Origin: JANXXV01 sp038230275
GTDB lineage: Bacteria > Acidobacteriota > Terriglobia > Bryobacterales > Bryobacteraceae
DNA: 46,934 bases
Reading direction: 5' to 3'
NCBI GenBank assembly: GCA_038230275.1
Contig: JBBRNO010000040.1
Location: forward strand, 1-46,934
The position numbers were made by a program, and so were the translations under genes. Positions 34,089 to 43,275 of the stretch are shown here, one piece after another. Each line of letters starts with the position of its first letter. Positions within the stretch are counted from its first letter, which is position 1. Below the pieces are notes generated by a model. The model was not told the origin of the DNA. It ran no database searches and saw only the letters and a list, made by a program, of their open reading frames with translations.

Positions 34089-36163
34089 GGCCGCGGACCA
34101 TAGTGCGGCGGTGGCTGGCCGGCTTCCAAAGCGCCGAGATCAGGCGCCTGGCCGCTGAAGCCATCCGTGACATTCGGCAGGACTACACCGCGATCGATTG
34201 CCGCTGAGCCAGGCTTGAGACTGAAATTGAAGTCTGCCGCCTTGTACAACTTTTGGACGTTCTTGAGATCTTTCGCGTTCAGCCGGGGAACGTTGACGAA
34301 GACGTCGTAGTCCACTGCGACACTGTGCTGGTCCTGATGCGTCGCCGCGGTGTATTCGGCCAGAGTGGCGAACCGGCGTACTTCCAGGGATGGATTGGGT
34401 GCCTGCCCTGCTCCAGGGATTCCGGGGACTGCGCGCAGTAAACCGCTATAATCCGCCTGAATATTCGACGGCGGCGAGTTCCATTGGAACGAAAAGGCTG
34501 CTCCTGGATTCGTACGAAAACCGTTGTAATCCGAAGTGCTGTAGTTCGTGTTTGTATTGACGCTGAAAATCGCCGGGGCGGAATTCTCGCCAAGCATCAA
34601 GTTGTTCCGCCAGTGCACGTTCGCCGAAGAGCCAGCCGACGTCTCCGTCAGAATCGTGTTGTTGTAGAACAGTACTCCCGCGGCGCCATTTGTCATTCTG
34701 GTGGACCCGCCGGGCGCATGATAGGCGATGTTGCGAATCCAATAGACCGGCCCTCCAATGGCGGGTTGATTGCAGAATGGGTGAGATGCGGAATTCACCA
34801 TCATGTTTCGCATGACCCGAACGTTGTGCATGCTGCCGTCAATCTCAAAGGCATTGTCGTGGAAGTTGGTCATGTAGTTGTTGTAGAAATCGATGGCGAC
34901 CGGCCGTCTGTCCCAGAATTCTTTCGCCGGGTAATGCGGACCATCAATGGCATGAGAGCCGTCCGGGTTTCCGTAGGTCTCGATGTCGATGCCGTCGTGG
35001 AAATCGGCGACGTAGTTGTAGGCGACCACATGACCAGGTCCGTAAAGCCTGACGGCCGTGTACGATGCGAGGGTCGGCGGGAATTTCTGGCCGTCAACAC
35101 CATCGAATTGCGCCCAAAAAGCGCCTTGCCATCCGAAGAGATGTTTGGAATCATCGCGGCCCATGAAATAGCTATCCGCGATGTAGAAATCGCTGGAGCC
35201 GGCATAATTGGTGAAAACGCCGAAGCCGACGTTTTCAAAGCGGCACTTCTTTACAGTGAGGCCTTTGGACCCGGCGATGAACTGTGTGCCCGCCCAAATG
35301 GCGATATCGGTATTGCGAATGGTCACGCCCTCAAAGTAGTTGTAGCTGGCGGCCTTGACATTGAAGAGATTGAAATTGCCGTTGCCATCGAAGATTACCT
35401 CGCCATCTCCCGCGCCCTTGATGACGATGGGCTTATCAGGAGTGCCGTTCGCGGTTAGATAGTAGGTGCCCTCATAGGGAGTCGTCGCGTTGATAGAACG
35501 GTCGCCAGTGTAATATTCCGCGTGATATTTGTAGAGCCCGGCGTGCACCAGAATGGTGTCGCCCGGCTTGACTCGAGGGCGGCCGGCGGTGACGGTGTCT
35601 CCGCCGCCGCAGTAATAGTTATAAGCGCACATGACCGCGTCGAAAGCGGGTTCCATCTTTGTACCCTTGAAGCCCGAGGGATAGACGTGAAATACCCGCC
35701 CGCCGGCATAAGGCTTCGGCTCGGGACGAGTCCGTACGGTCACCGTTTTACTGTTTTTCCCCACCACGCCGTCGGGATCAGAGATCACAAACCGGGCCTC
35801 ATACGCGGTGTCAGGTTCCAGATCCAGAATGCTGCCGGCGAACATGTTCGGAGAGATTACATCGAATACTCCTTGCGGTTGGAAGATCCGTTCACCGTGC
35901 AGGCGCAGCAGCGGCATCCCGGGCTTCCATTGGGTCTCGCCCTGTTTGCGGTAGGACACCTCCACTTGCGCGTTGCGATTGTCGTCACCTTGAATGAGCC
36001 ATTCGAAGCCCAAGTTGATGAGCGTGGGATGATCGATGATCAATTCACCAGGCTGCACTTTGTTCCCGCTGTCGGCAGCCGAAATGCGGTCGAGGAAGGT
36101 GAATGGGGCGGCTAGTAGGAGAGCGGCAAGGCAAAGCGTCGACCGCAGTTTTGTGATTGTCAT
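34085..36163 (-). CDS. Secreted right-handed beta-helix protein
   Basis: The mature protein has about 670 residues after a signal peptide (LCLAALLLAAPFTFLDRISA). A fibronectin-like beta region (ALNLEPDTAYEARFVISDPDG-type) is followed by a right-handed parallel beta-helix from about residue 230, with repeated N/D-rich turns such as YNYVADFHDGIDIETYG and FYNNYMTNFHDNAFEIDG. This fold is used by polysaccharide lyases and epimerases, but no catalytic arrangement could be assigned. The frame is open from 36259; I chose ATG 36163, preceded by AAGGA, because the signal peptide begins there. It is divergent from the mcrB gene (94 nt). Confidence 0.85.
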   Translation of the reverse strand: MTITKLRSTLCLAALLLAAPFTFLDRISAADSGNKVQPGELIIDHPTLINLGFEWLIQGDDNRNAQVEVSYRKQGETQWKPGMPLLRLHGERIFQPQGVFDVISPNMFAGSILDLEPDTAYEARFVISDPDGVVGKNSKTVTVRTRPEPKPYAGGRVFHVYPSGFKGTKMEPAFDAVMCAYNYYCGGGDTVTAGRPRVKPGDTILVHAGLYKYHAEYYTGDRSINATTPYEGTYYLTANGTPDKPIVIKGAGDGEVIFDGNGNFNLFNVKAASYNYFEGVTIRNTDIAIWAGTQFIAGSKGLTVKKCRFENVGFGVFTNYAGSSDFYIADSYFMGRDDSKHLFGWQGAFWAQFDGVDGQKFPPTLASYTAVRLYGPGHVVAYNYVADFHDGIDIETYGNPDGSHAIDGPHYPAKEFWDRRPVAIDFYNNYMTNFHDNAFEIDGSMHNVRVMRNMMVNSASHPFCNQPAIGGPVYWIRNIAYHAPGGSTRMTNGAAGVLFYNNTILTETSAGSSANVHWRNNLMLGENSAPAIFSVNTNTNYSTSDYNGFRTNPGAAFSFQWNSPPSNIQADYSGLLRAVPGIPGAGQAPNPSLEVRRFATLAEYTAATHQDQHSVAVDYDVFVNVPRLNAKDLKNVQKLYKAADFNFSLKPGSAAIDRGVVLPNVTDGFSGQAPDLGALEAGQPPPHYGPRP

Positions 36164-36257
36164 TCCATCCTTAGAAATCGTTAGATTACTTGTTATCACA
36201 GAACGCTGGTGGTTGGGGGCGCGCTCCATTCTGCGGTATACATGAGCACGAGGTGCC

Positions 36258-37733
36258 ATGAGTATCGATCTACTGCTTGATGTAGTTTACTCGACGAGCC
36301 AGGATTCCTGGACCGAACGAAATTCGGTAGCGTTCGATGCGCTTTTCGGTGGCGCGACCGGTCGCTATCCCAAGGCGGCGCGGGATACAGTCATGCTTCG
36401 CGCCCCGAAGATAAGCCTGGATTCCGGCGTTCCGTTCGCCGCCTACATTCATCCTTCGAATCCACTCTCCGGACCTTACAGCGGGCTGTCATTTGTGATC
36501 TTTCCTGTTTCCGATGGACCGGCGCTAGTGGCGCTTGTGACCGGAACCCAAGGGCTCACACCCGATGAGGCGATTCTGGGGCGACCCGGACACGCTCGCA
36601 AAGTCCAGGCGATTTGTTCGTGGCTCAATCGAGAATACGGCAAGGGAGACGTGATTGCATGGGCCAAGCACGACCCTACACGCACCGAACTGTTGGTACC
36701 GAAGAGCGTTCGGGAAATTCCGGCATCCGTATACAAAGACGTGTTTGACAGATACGGCAAGGAGATCTATGGGGTCTATTTTCCTTCGAAAGACCACGCC
36801 GCCACTGCTACCGCATTAAAGGCTTTTCTAGATCTTCTTTTTGAAGAGCGTGGTCACCGGCCGATGGCCGGGAGTCAGGCGGACTCCGAGTCGATCCAGC
36901 AAGGGTGGTTCGAACACCTGATGCCCGGCGTCGAGCCCAAACAGGTGCAAGAGCTACTAGATTACAGGCGATACGTAATCGTCCAGGGACCGCCAGGTAC
37001 TGGCAAAACGAAGATGGCGGTTGATCTTCTGAAGACGCAATACGCCGGTTTTGGCCGCAGCATTCAGTTCCATCCCAATACCACCTACGAAAACTTCATC
37101 GGGGGCTTGGCACCAGTACAGTCCGACGGTGAAATGGGTTTGCGGTTCAGTCCGTCAGCGGGTTTCTTAATGGAGGCCGCGCGGGCAGCCTCCGAGAATC
37201 CCTCCCGAAATTATCTTCTGCATATTGACGAGATCAATCGTGCCGATCTTGGCAAGGTCCTGGGAGAAGCGATTTTCTTACTGGAATCCGCATCCACTGA
37301 CGACAGAAGAATCGATTTGGCGTACGATTTTGGTTTACCGTTCCACCGCACCCTTCGTCTCCCTAAGAACTTGCACATCCTGGGGACGATGAACAGCGCG
37401 GATCGAAGTATCGCCATTGTTGACGTTGCGGTCCGCAGGCGATTTGCTTTCGTTTCTCTGTGGCCTCGTATGAGTGTCGTGGAGCAGCACGGTTGCAAGC
37501 TAATGCAGGATCAGTTCAAGGATCTTATCTCCATCTTTATTGAACATGCTTCTGACGACGCGTTCTCGCTGGTGCCGGGACACTCGTACTTTTTGGAATC
37601 CAATGTTGACAGAGCGAGAGAGAGCCTGAAGGTGAATCTTGCTTCGCTGTTAGAGGAATATTTGGCACAAGGTTACGTCAGTGGTTTCGCCGAACCGATC
37701 CGCAGTTTTCTTCAAAGGCTGCGTAGTCTGTGA
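36258..37733 (+). CDS. McrB-like AAA+ GTPase of a modification-dependent restriction system
   Basis: McrB-type proteins are GTP-driven AAA+ motors that recognise modified DNA and assemble with the McrC nuclease. The 491-residue product has Walker A GPPGTGKT at 244-251, Walker B LLHIDE at about 320-325 and the McrB signature MNSADRS at 378-384, followed by AVRRRF. The N-terminal 200 residues should bind the modified DNA. A stretch near VPFAAYIHPSNPLSGPYSGL recalls the MrcB_N (DUF3578) domain, but this is not a confident match, so specificity is open. It has an ATG with GAGGTG just upstream. The stop overlaps the next gene as GTGA. Confidence 0.87.
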   Translation: MSIDLLLDVVYSTSQDSWTERNSVAFDALFGGATGRYPKAARDTVMLRAPKISLDSGVPFAAYIHPSNPLSGPYSGLSFVIFPVSDGPALVALVTGTQGLTPDEAILGRPGHARKVQAICSWLNREYGKGDVIAWAKHDPTRTELLVPKSVREIPASVYKDVFDRYGKEIYGVYFPSKDHAATATALKAFLDLLFEERGHRPMAGSQADSESIQQGWFEHLMPGVEPKQVQELLDYRRYVIVQGPPGTGKTKMAVDLLKTQYAGFGRSIQFHPNTTYENFIGGLAPVQSDGEMGLRFSPSAGFLMEAARAASENPSRNYLLHIDEINRADLGKVLGEAIFLLESASTDDRRIDLAYDFGLPFHRTLRLPKNLHILGTMNSADRSIAIVDVAVRRRFAFVSLWPRMSVVEQHGCKLMQDQFKDLISIFIEHASDDAFSLVPGHSYFLESNVDRARESLKVNLASLLEEYLAQGYVSGFAEPIRSFLQRLRSL

Positions 37734-39220
37734 AGGGTCGCGGTTCGTCGACTCCGCAGCGAAAGTCCGTGCCCCTCGTTGCTCCGCTACGAGCTGACGA
37801 GGTTTGCCTGGAATTGCAGGATTACTCTGTCGTCAAGCGATCCGCGGTGGAATTCTTCAAATTGAAGAATGCGCGCGATCCACAGGCGCAGGCGGCGCGA
37901 TTGGCTGAACAGTTTACAAAGCAAAACCGTGCGCTCGCAGCCGTCCTTGACGTACAGATTGACCGCGAGTACGACGGCAACGAAGTCAGACTAATTATCT
38001 ATAGCGGTGGACGGGTGGGTGCAATTCCGCTCTACTCCCCAACAACGGCCCGCCCCGACTATGGCTTGGTCGTCCAACCGCGATTTCCGTGGTCCGGGAT
38101 CGGTCCGATGTTGAGTGAGATGGGTTGGCGCGTCAGCCCGACGCCGCTTCGGCTACCGCTGCTACGGCGATCCGAACGCCGCGTGCCTGTATGGGTGCTG
38201 GCCCTCATGATTCTGGTTCGGTTGAGAGGACTGCTCGATTCCATCCAACGCCGCTTTGAAATTACCAGAGAGTCGTGCATTGCTCCCCGCGGTGCCGTGC
38301 AGTGGAATGAATATGCAACAAGAAGCCTGGCCTTTGGAAAAGTTCTTTCGATACCGTGTAGATTTCCTGATCTTCGCGACGACCGATTGCTCAAGGGCGC
38401 CGTCCGCTACAGCGTGGAACGGCAACTGCGGGCACTGGAATCGCAGCGGGAACACGGGGCTTTTGTTCACCGGCTTATTGAAGCTGGCCAGGAATTACTG
38501 TGTCGAGTTCAAGATGTGCCGGTTCACATTCCGTCCTCGACGACGCTTGGTGCCTGGCTCCACCGGCCAATGCGAACGGAGCATTTCGTGGACGGTCTGC
38601 AAGCAATCGAGTGGACGGTGGATGAGCGGGGGCTCGCGGGGTTGAGTGACCTGGAGGGAATTCCTTGGACGATGCCCATGGATCAATTCTTTGAGGCATG
38701 GGTAGAAACCGTCTTCACTTGCGTGGTCCGGCGCACCGGGGGACAGATGAGAGTGGGGCGAAAGCGGGAGACGACGCACCCGATTAACTGGGATCCATCG
38801 TACCTGGGTTCACAGAAGTCCCTAGTCCCGGATTTGATGCTGGAGTGGGATACCACTACGGTCATCGTTGACGCGAAGTACAAGCGGCATTGGGAGGAGC
38901 TTCAACTCAAGTCCTGGTCACGCTTAGAAGAGGAGTTGCGCGAACAGCACCGACATGACTTGCTGCAGGTCTTGGCCTACGCTAATCTTGCCCGAACATC
39001 TTTGGTGATTGCCTGTCTGGTCTATCCTTGCTCCGCTGCCACCTGGCATTCGTTGTGCGAACGTGGACGACTGATGCATAAGGCGCAAATTACGGTTGGC
39101 TCAAAATCGCTTCGTTTGTGGCTTACCGCCATACCCATGTCCAACGCCGTTGAAGAAGTCTCGGCTCCTCTGGCGGCCGACATTCAGTCGGCGTTGCGCG
39201 AGGCTAACGCGCCAAGCTAA
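37730..39220 (+). CDS. McrC-like restriction endonuclease subunit
   Basis: McrC binds the McrB ring and carries the PD-(D/E)XK nuclease that cuts the DNA. The 496-residue product starts at a GTG overlapping the mcrB stop. Its catalytic core is visible at the C-terminal side: Pro367-Asp368 in LVPDLML, then Asp381-Ala-Lys383 in VIVDAKYK, with a helix (HRHDLLQVLAYANLA) that usually follows. The N-terminal part (residues 60-130) has the OB-like strands typical of McrC. The two genes alone make a complete two-component system. The gene end overlaps the convergent ferredoxin gene by 17 nt. Confidence 0.85.
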   Translation: MKGRGSSTPQRKSVPLVAPLRADEVCLELQDYSVVKRSAVEFFKLKNARDPQAQAARLAEQFTKQNRALAAVLDVQIDREYDGNEVRLIIYSGGRVGAIPLYSPTTARPDYGLVVQPRFPWSGIGPMLSEMGWRVSPTPLRLPLLRRSERRVPVWVLALMILVRLRGLLDSIQRRFEITRESCIAPRGAVQWNEYATRSLAFGKVLSIPCRFPDLRDDRLLKGAVRYSVERQLRALESQREHGAFVHRLIEAGQELLCRVQDVPVHIPSSTTLGAWLHRPMRTEHFVDGLQAIEWTVDERGLAGLSDLEGIPWTMPMDQFFEAWVETVFTCVVRRTGGQMRVGRKRETTHPINWDPSYLGSQKSLVPDLMLEWDTTTVIVDAKYKRHWEELQLKSWSRLEEELREQHRHDLLQVLAYANLARTSLVIACLVYPCSAATWHSLCERGRLMHKAQITVGSKSLRLWLTAIPMSNAVEEVSAPLAADIQSALREANAPS

Positions 39221-39437
39221 TCGCCCGCGCCGGACAAGACTCCACCGCCTCTTCCACCAACTCGACATCCGCGTCCGAAACCTCAAGCGTGTATTCATAT
39301 CCTTGCGGGACGCCGGCTTCATCCATCACCTCCGCCAACCCCTCCTCATTGATATGAAAAATCTTCGGCGCGATCCCGGAGCAATTTGCCGCGGTGATGC
39401 ACAGTGACGGATCGATCCTTATCGTAATTTTCTGCAT
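39204..39437 (-). CDS. Small ferredoxin, [3Fe-4S] type
   Basis: The 77-residue protein has the pattern of a single-cluster low-molecular-weight ferredoxin: Cys13 and Cys19 in SLCITAANCSG and Cys68 in VESCPARA. The position that would carry the additional Cys of a [4Fe-4S] cluster is Ala16, so a [3Fe-4S] cluster is expected. Such ferredoxins often feed electrons to cytochromes P450 or other oxygenases, none of which lies in the window. I chose ATG 39437 over TTG 39446, because AGGAG stands at the right distance and TTG would overlap the previous gene. It ends the acylation-type operon and overlaps mcrC by 17 nt on the opposite strand. Confidence 0.85.
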   Translation of the reverse strand: MQKITIRIDPSLCITAANCSGIAPKIFHINEEGLAEVMDEAGVPQGYEYTLEVSDADVELVEEAVESCPARAISLAR

Positions 39438-39438
39438 A

Positions 39439-40371
39439 CTACCCAACTCCTTCCGCTAACATTGCACCCCAGTTGAAACCTGCCCCAAACGTGGCGAAAC
39501 ACACCGGCAGGCCGGGCCGGAAACCAACGCTCTGCCACCATTCGGCGGCCGCGATCAGCATTGATGCCGATGACGTATTTCCGTAGCGCCGGATGTTGGA
39601 ATAAAACTTTTCTTCAGCCACGCCAAGCGCCTTCGCCACGCGCACAATCAGATTCTGATTCGCCTGATGCATTAGGAAAATATCGATTTCTTTGGCCTTG
39701 CGTCCGTTTTTTGTCAAAATGCTTTCAATCGCCCTCGGGATCTTACGGGACGCCTGCAGGATAACGGTCCGCCCGTTCATCTCCAGCGGCAGGTCGAACG
39801 GCAGGCGCAAGTCTTCGGAGAAAGCTCCATCGGATTCGATTACCGAGTCAATGATGCGCGCCGGACCGTCGTCGGGAGTGATGAGACAAGCCCCTGCCCC
39901 ATCCCCAAACAGAATGGCAACCCCGCGCTCCATCGGCTCCCGAAGAATCACGCTTGACATTTTCTCGGCGCCGATCACCAATATCTTTCCGTAGGTGGAG
40001 GCCAGCTTTGATGCCAACACCATCCCAAAAAGCGAACCGGCGCTCGCCATCGGGATGTCCAGACAGGGAATGGAATGCAAACCCAACTTGCTGGCCACCA
40101 TCACCGCAGGGCCGGGAAATCGCCGCTCGGCGGAACTGCTGGCCAGTAGAATCATGCCCAGCTCCGTAGGCTTGATGTTCGCGCGGCCAAGGCAATCCTC
40201 GGCAGCGCGTGTGGCTAGGTCCACCACCGTTTCCTCATCGGCAAAGCGGCGCTGCTCAATGCCGGATACGTTCACGATCCAATCGGCATCGCAGCCCACC
40301 TTCGCACCCATCTCCTCGTTGCTCACTATGCGGGATGGGAGATATGCCCCGAATTGTTTGATGAAGGCCAC
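39439..40371 (-). CDS. KAS III (FabH)-like thiolase-fold protein with Ser in place of the catalytic Cys
   Basis: The 310-residue protein has the fold and length of 3-oxoacyl-ACP synthase III. FGAYLPSRIVSNEEM opens it, SGIEQRRFADEE follows, and FGDGAGACLI is the family core. The catalytic His235 is in FLMHQANQN and Asn265 in YGNTSSAS. Where FabH has Cys in AACAGF, this protein has Ser110 in MASAGS, coded by AGC at 40044-40042. Condensing activity is therefore doubtful; Ser-type relatives (DpsC of daunorubicin synthesis) act as acyltransferases/starter synthases. The start is taken as GTG 40371, 4 nt after the acyl carrier stop, since the homology begins there; ATG 40413 upstream would overlap that gene by 38 nt. 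Confidence 0.85.
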   Translation of the reverse strand: MAFIKQFGAYLPSRIVSNEEMGAKVGCDADWIVNVSGIEQRRFADEETVVDLATRAAEDCLGRANIKPTELGMILLASSSAERRFPGPAVMVASKLGLHSIPCLDIPMASAGSLFGMVLASKLASTYGKILVIGAEKMSSVILREPMERGVAILFGDGAGACLITPDDGPARIIDSVIESDGAFSEDLRLPFDLPLEMNGRTVILQASRKIPRAIESILTKNGRKAKEIDIFLMHQANQNLIVRVAKALGVAEEKFYSNIRRYGNTSSASMLIAAAEWWQSVGFRPGLPVCFATFGAGFNWGAMLAEGVG

Positions 40372-40375
40372 GTGT

Positions 40376-40609
40376 CTAAGAATGAGTCTCCAGATAACTC
40401 TCGATGCGCTCAATAGAATCGAATTTTCGCGGATTCAGATCCGAGTCGGGAATCTTGATGCCGAACGCGGCCTCAATCGCCGTCACCATGTCAGGCAGCG
40501 CGAATGAATCCAGCAACCCGGATTCAAACAGAGACTCGTCCGGCGCCGGATTGGCGTCTGGTTTCGACACCTGCCGGATGATTTCCAGGAGTTTCGCTCT
40601 TCTATTCAT
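40376..40609 (-). CDS. Acyl carrier protein
   Basis: The 77-residue protein has the four-helix carrier fold and the phosphopantetheine attachment Ser35 in GLLDSFALPDMV. The helix after it (IEAAFGIKIPDSDLNPRKF) and the acidic ends fit ACP and DltC-like carrier proteins. It differs from the usual DSLD form (DSFA here), so it is a specialised carrier and not the housekeeping AcpP. It lies 10 nt after the SGNH hydrolase gene and 4 nt before the KAS III-like gene, so these three are translated from one message. Confidence 0.88.
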   Translation of the reverse strand: MNRRAKLLEIIRQVSKPDANPAPDESLFESGLLDSFALPDMVTAIEAAFGIKIPDSDLNPRKFDSIERIESYLETHS

Positions 40610-40619
40610 TCGATGTAGT

Positions 40620-41876
40620 TTACTGCTCCCTTGCTTTTAGAAAAATCGCGTATTGGTCCATGAAATCCCGGAACATTGCCTCGGCGATCAACCGGTAGCC
40701 TGCCGCAGTAAAATGGACGTGATCAAACTGGGCGAGGCCGGCTACGGCCCATTCGTGCATCGTACCTTTACCTCCCAATTTACCGCGTAGATCCAAGAAA
40801 GCGCATCCGGTGGCAAAAGCAGCCTCCCTTTCCGCCTTCACAATGCGATCCACGGCATCGTATGGAACCCACTTGCCCTTGGATCGGACGAAGCGGTCGG
40901 GCGGCCCTATCAGCAAGATCGACGCGGCCGGCGCGGCCTGGCGAAAACGGGAGATCACCTCGATCAACAAATCGCGATAACTGTCCGCCGTCAGATGCGG
41001 GTTTCCGGCTTCGTTCGTTCCATATGCCAAAACAATCAGTGCGGGGTTACGGTCGGCAATGTTGCTTGCGGTGATGGCCGCATCCCAATTCAAAACCATG
41101 GATGCCTGCGCGCCGTTGATACCCAATGTTTCGTAAGTCAAGCCTTCCGCGCTGCCGGTAACCCATCCGAAGAGACGAACCGGCGCATGGTCACGCGTGC
41201 GAAGAGTGTAATAGTGCGGACCAGGCTGCACATCGCGCCTGTAATAGCCCGGGGTCAGTTCGCCATCCGTGGAGATTGTCTCCAGCAGAATATCCTCGTC
41301 GGAGAGTTCCAGCACCCCGCCGCCGGGCTGCTGCAGGTAATTAAGCTGCAGCAGCGGGCCGTCCGCTTTCAGTGCGACGGTTTCGCCTGCCCGTGTGGTG
41401 GAAATACTCACGCCGGCAAGCCCGTACATTCCATCGCCTTCGCGGCTGAAGAGTCCGTCGCTGTGCCAAAAGCGCGATCCAAAGCTGCGCACATCCATGC
41501 GGCGGTAGCTATTCCAGGGCCGTCCCGCGTGTGAGAATCCGGCCCCGCCATTTCCAAACTTGCCCTGAAACAGATCACGGAGGCGTCCTGTCCATTCATC
41601 GGCGGCAGTGTGTGAATCGCCGTAATGCAGAATGGAGACGCGCCCTTTGCGGTACAGCTGCTCAAAGAAGGGCACCAACGCCGCGGCGTTCTCATAAGTC
41701 ACTGGACTGTTCTGAAGTCGCTCGGTTACCCTGTCCAGAGCCGCGTAGCGTGCTTTGGTGCTGATGGCGGGTGCCGCGGGCTTCGTGGCTTTCTTCTTTC
41801 GCTTTTTGGCTTTGGAAATAACCGCAAGAAGAGGCGCTGCCCCGGCCAGCATCGATAGAAAGAGGCGTCGCTTCAA
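40620..41876 (-). CDS. SGNH/GDSL-family hydrolase or acyltransferase, exported (second of two)
   Basis: The 418-residue protein has the SGNH catalytic blocks: Ser in LHYGDSHTAADEW, Gly/Asn in LAYGTNEAGN and the Asp-x-x-His pair in FDHVHFTAAGY. About 150 residues, mostly beta strands, are inserted between the first and second blocks, as in AlgX/AlgJ-like proteins. The N-terminus MKRRLFLSMLAGAAPLLA looks like an export signal, with a twin arginine. The TTG start at 41876 overlaps the previous gene as TTGA and has no better alternative. SGNH partners of MBOAT proteins often move or remove acyl groups on exported polymers. Confidence 0.88.
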   Translation of the reverse strand: MKRRLFLSMLAGAAPLLAVISKAKKRKKKATKPAAPAISTKARYAALDRVTERLQNSPVTYENAAALVPFFEQLYRKGRVSILHYGDSHTAADEWTGRLRDLFQGKFGNGGAGFSHAGRPWNSYRRMDVRSFGSRFWHSDGLFSREGDGMYGLAGVSISTTRAGETVALKADGPLLQLNYLQQPGGGVLELSDEDILLETISTDGELTPGYYRRDVQPGPHYYTLRTRDHAPVRLFGWVTGSAEGLTYETLGINGAQASMVLNWDAAITASNIADRNPALIVLAYGTNEAGNPHLTADSYRDLLIEVISRFRQAAPAASILLIGPPDRFVRSKGKWVPYDAVDRIVKAEREAAFATGCAFLDLRGKLGGKGTMHEWAVAGLAQFDHVHFTAAGYRLIAEAMFRDFMDQYAIFLKAREQ

Positions 41877-43270
41877 CGGGTGGCCGCCGCCTTCGCTTTC
41901 TCTCGCATCGCTGCGGCGGAAGCAAGACGCTCCTGCATTCTGCGCAGCTTGTACTTGTTGTATCCGTTCGTCAATGCGCGATACAGCAGATTGCCCACCA
42001 GCTTTGCGCCCCCTGGCATGGGATGGATGAAATCGGCGCTCACCAGCCGGTGCTCGGCGTTATACCAGCGCCCCATCGTTCCAGGGCCGCCCATTGCTTG
42101 AAAGGTGTTGAAAAATCCGCAGCCGGTCTCCGAGGCAATCTGTTGTTGTAGATTCACCAGCCGCACCAGCGCAGGTACGGAAGCAATTTCGCCAGTCGAC
42201 GTACGCTGGCCCCGATCCATCGGACTCATCACCAGGATAGAAGTATCCGGTAACGCGGAATGGATGCGGCGAATCACTTCACGAAGCTCGTTGGTGTAGG
42301 ATGTGTCCACAAAAGAAGCGTATACGCTTTCATTGGTGCCGTAGTTGACGATGATCAAGTCGGGCTTGTAGTGCTTCAACTGTTCAGACCAATGCTGTTC
42401 CTGAAACATCCGCGAAAGGATGGCAACGTACGCTCCGTTCACGCCCAGGCTGTTGTAAACAATTCCCGGACCGGGCTTGGTAAAGTGAGCGCCAAACAGG
42501 CGGGGGCTTCCGCTGCGCACGCGAAGCTCGAACCGATTGGATTCCGGCGGCAATGGAAACGACGCAAAGCCAGAAAGAACTTGCGGGTAATTTGTATCGA
42601 TATCGCCCAGCAGTTTCCCTCCCGCGAGCATTTCGAAAATTCCACCGCCGGGTTCATGAAGGTATGAGATTTCCACCTGCGTATATCCGGAATCGCGGGC
42701 CGTCAGTCTGGTGGACGATCCCGGTGAACCGCGGAATACCACTCCACCCAAACCGAACAGTCCGTTGCGGACTTCACTCTGATTGGCGGGCGTGATCTGC
42801 CAGCCGGAGTTGTCAATTTCAAATCCGCGATGCCCATACCAGGCCCATGGCTTGCCCACCAATACGTAGCCATGGCCAGCGTCTCCAAACTGCTTCTGTA
42901 ACAGAACGCGCAGGTCGGCGGTGATCAGATCGGCGGTCGTCGGGGAATCGCCATAGTGCAGAATCTTTGTGATCGCGCCATCGTTGCGCAGTTCCGTTTG
43001 AAATAACGATTCGTAAAAATGATCCAGGCTGGCGCCCGGGTCCCTCAGCGGATAGATGGAATCGCTGTGGAGGGGCGTATCCGGATTCAGGCGCGCCTGT
43101 TCCGCCTCCCCCTCCGACGGAGTATCTTTGCCATGAAAGTCCAAAACGGAACCGAGCTCTTTCCAATCCACAATCTTGAAGTTCGCCAATGGAGGAATCA
43201 AATCCGGCAACGCCGCAATGGCCACAAAGGCAGCGATGGTGATTGATGTCTTCAGTGGCAGCCAGGTCAT
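41873..43270 (-). CDS. SGNH/GDSL-family hydrolase or acyltransferase, exported (first of two)
   Basis: The 465-residue protein resembles the next gene's product in block order and in the beta insert. It has Ser in LHYGDSPTTADLI, Gly/Asn in VNYGTNESVY and Asp-x-x-His in SADFIHPMPGG. It has an N-terminal hydrophobic segment (ITIAAFVAIAALPDLIPPLA), a signal anchor or signal peptide. Having both paralogues side by side suggests two acyl transfer steps or an obligate pair. It follows the MBOAT gene by 5 nt and overlaps the second SGNH gene by 4 nt. Confidence 0.88.
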   Translation of the reverse strand: MTWLPLKTSITIAAFVAIAALPDLIPPLANFKIVDWKELGSVLDFHGKDTPSEGEAEQARLNPDTPLHSDSIYPLRDPGASLDHFYESLFQTELRNDGAITKILHYGDSPTTADLITADLRVLLQKQFGDAGHGYVLVGKPWAWYGHRGFEIDNSGWQITPANQSEVRNGLFGLGGVVFRGSPGSSTRLTARDSGYTQVEISYLHEPGGGIFEMLAGGKLLGDIDTNYPQVLSGFASFPLPPESNRFELRVRSGSPRLFGAHFTKPGPGIVYNSLGVNGAYVAILSRMFQEQHWSEQLKHYKPDLIIVNYGTNESVYASFVDTSYTNELREVIRRIHSALPDTSILVMSPMDRGQRTSTGEIASVPALVRLVNLQQQIASETGCGFFNTFQAMGGPGTMGRWYNAEHRLVSADFIHPMPGGAKLVGNLLYRALTNGYNKYKLRRMQERLASAAAMREKAKAAATR

Positions 43271-43275
43271 TGGAA

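Noticed and set aside
34484..35458. 324-codon plus-strand open frame
   Set aside because: Antisense to the beta-helix gene; Val/Ile-rich shadow without features.
39439..40609. Small polyketide or fatty acid gene cluster
   Set aside because: Only a carrier and a Ser-type KAS III are present; no acyltransferase of the FabD type, ketoreductase or thioesterase. The MBOAT/SGNH context favours glycan or envelope acylation.
40620..43270. One SGNH gene split by a frameshift
   Set aside because: Both open frames have complete sets of catalytic blocks and their own N-terminal export segments, so they are two genes.
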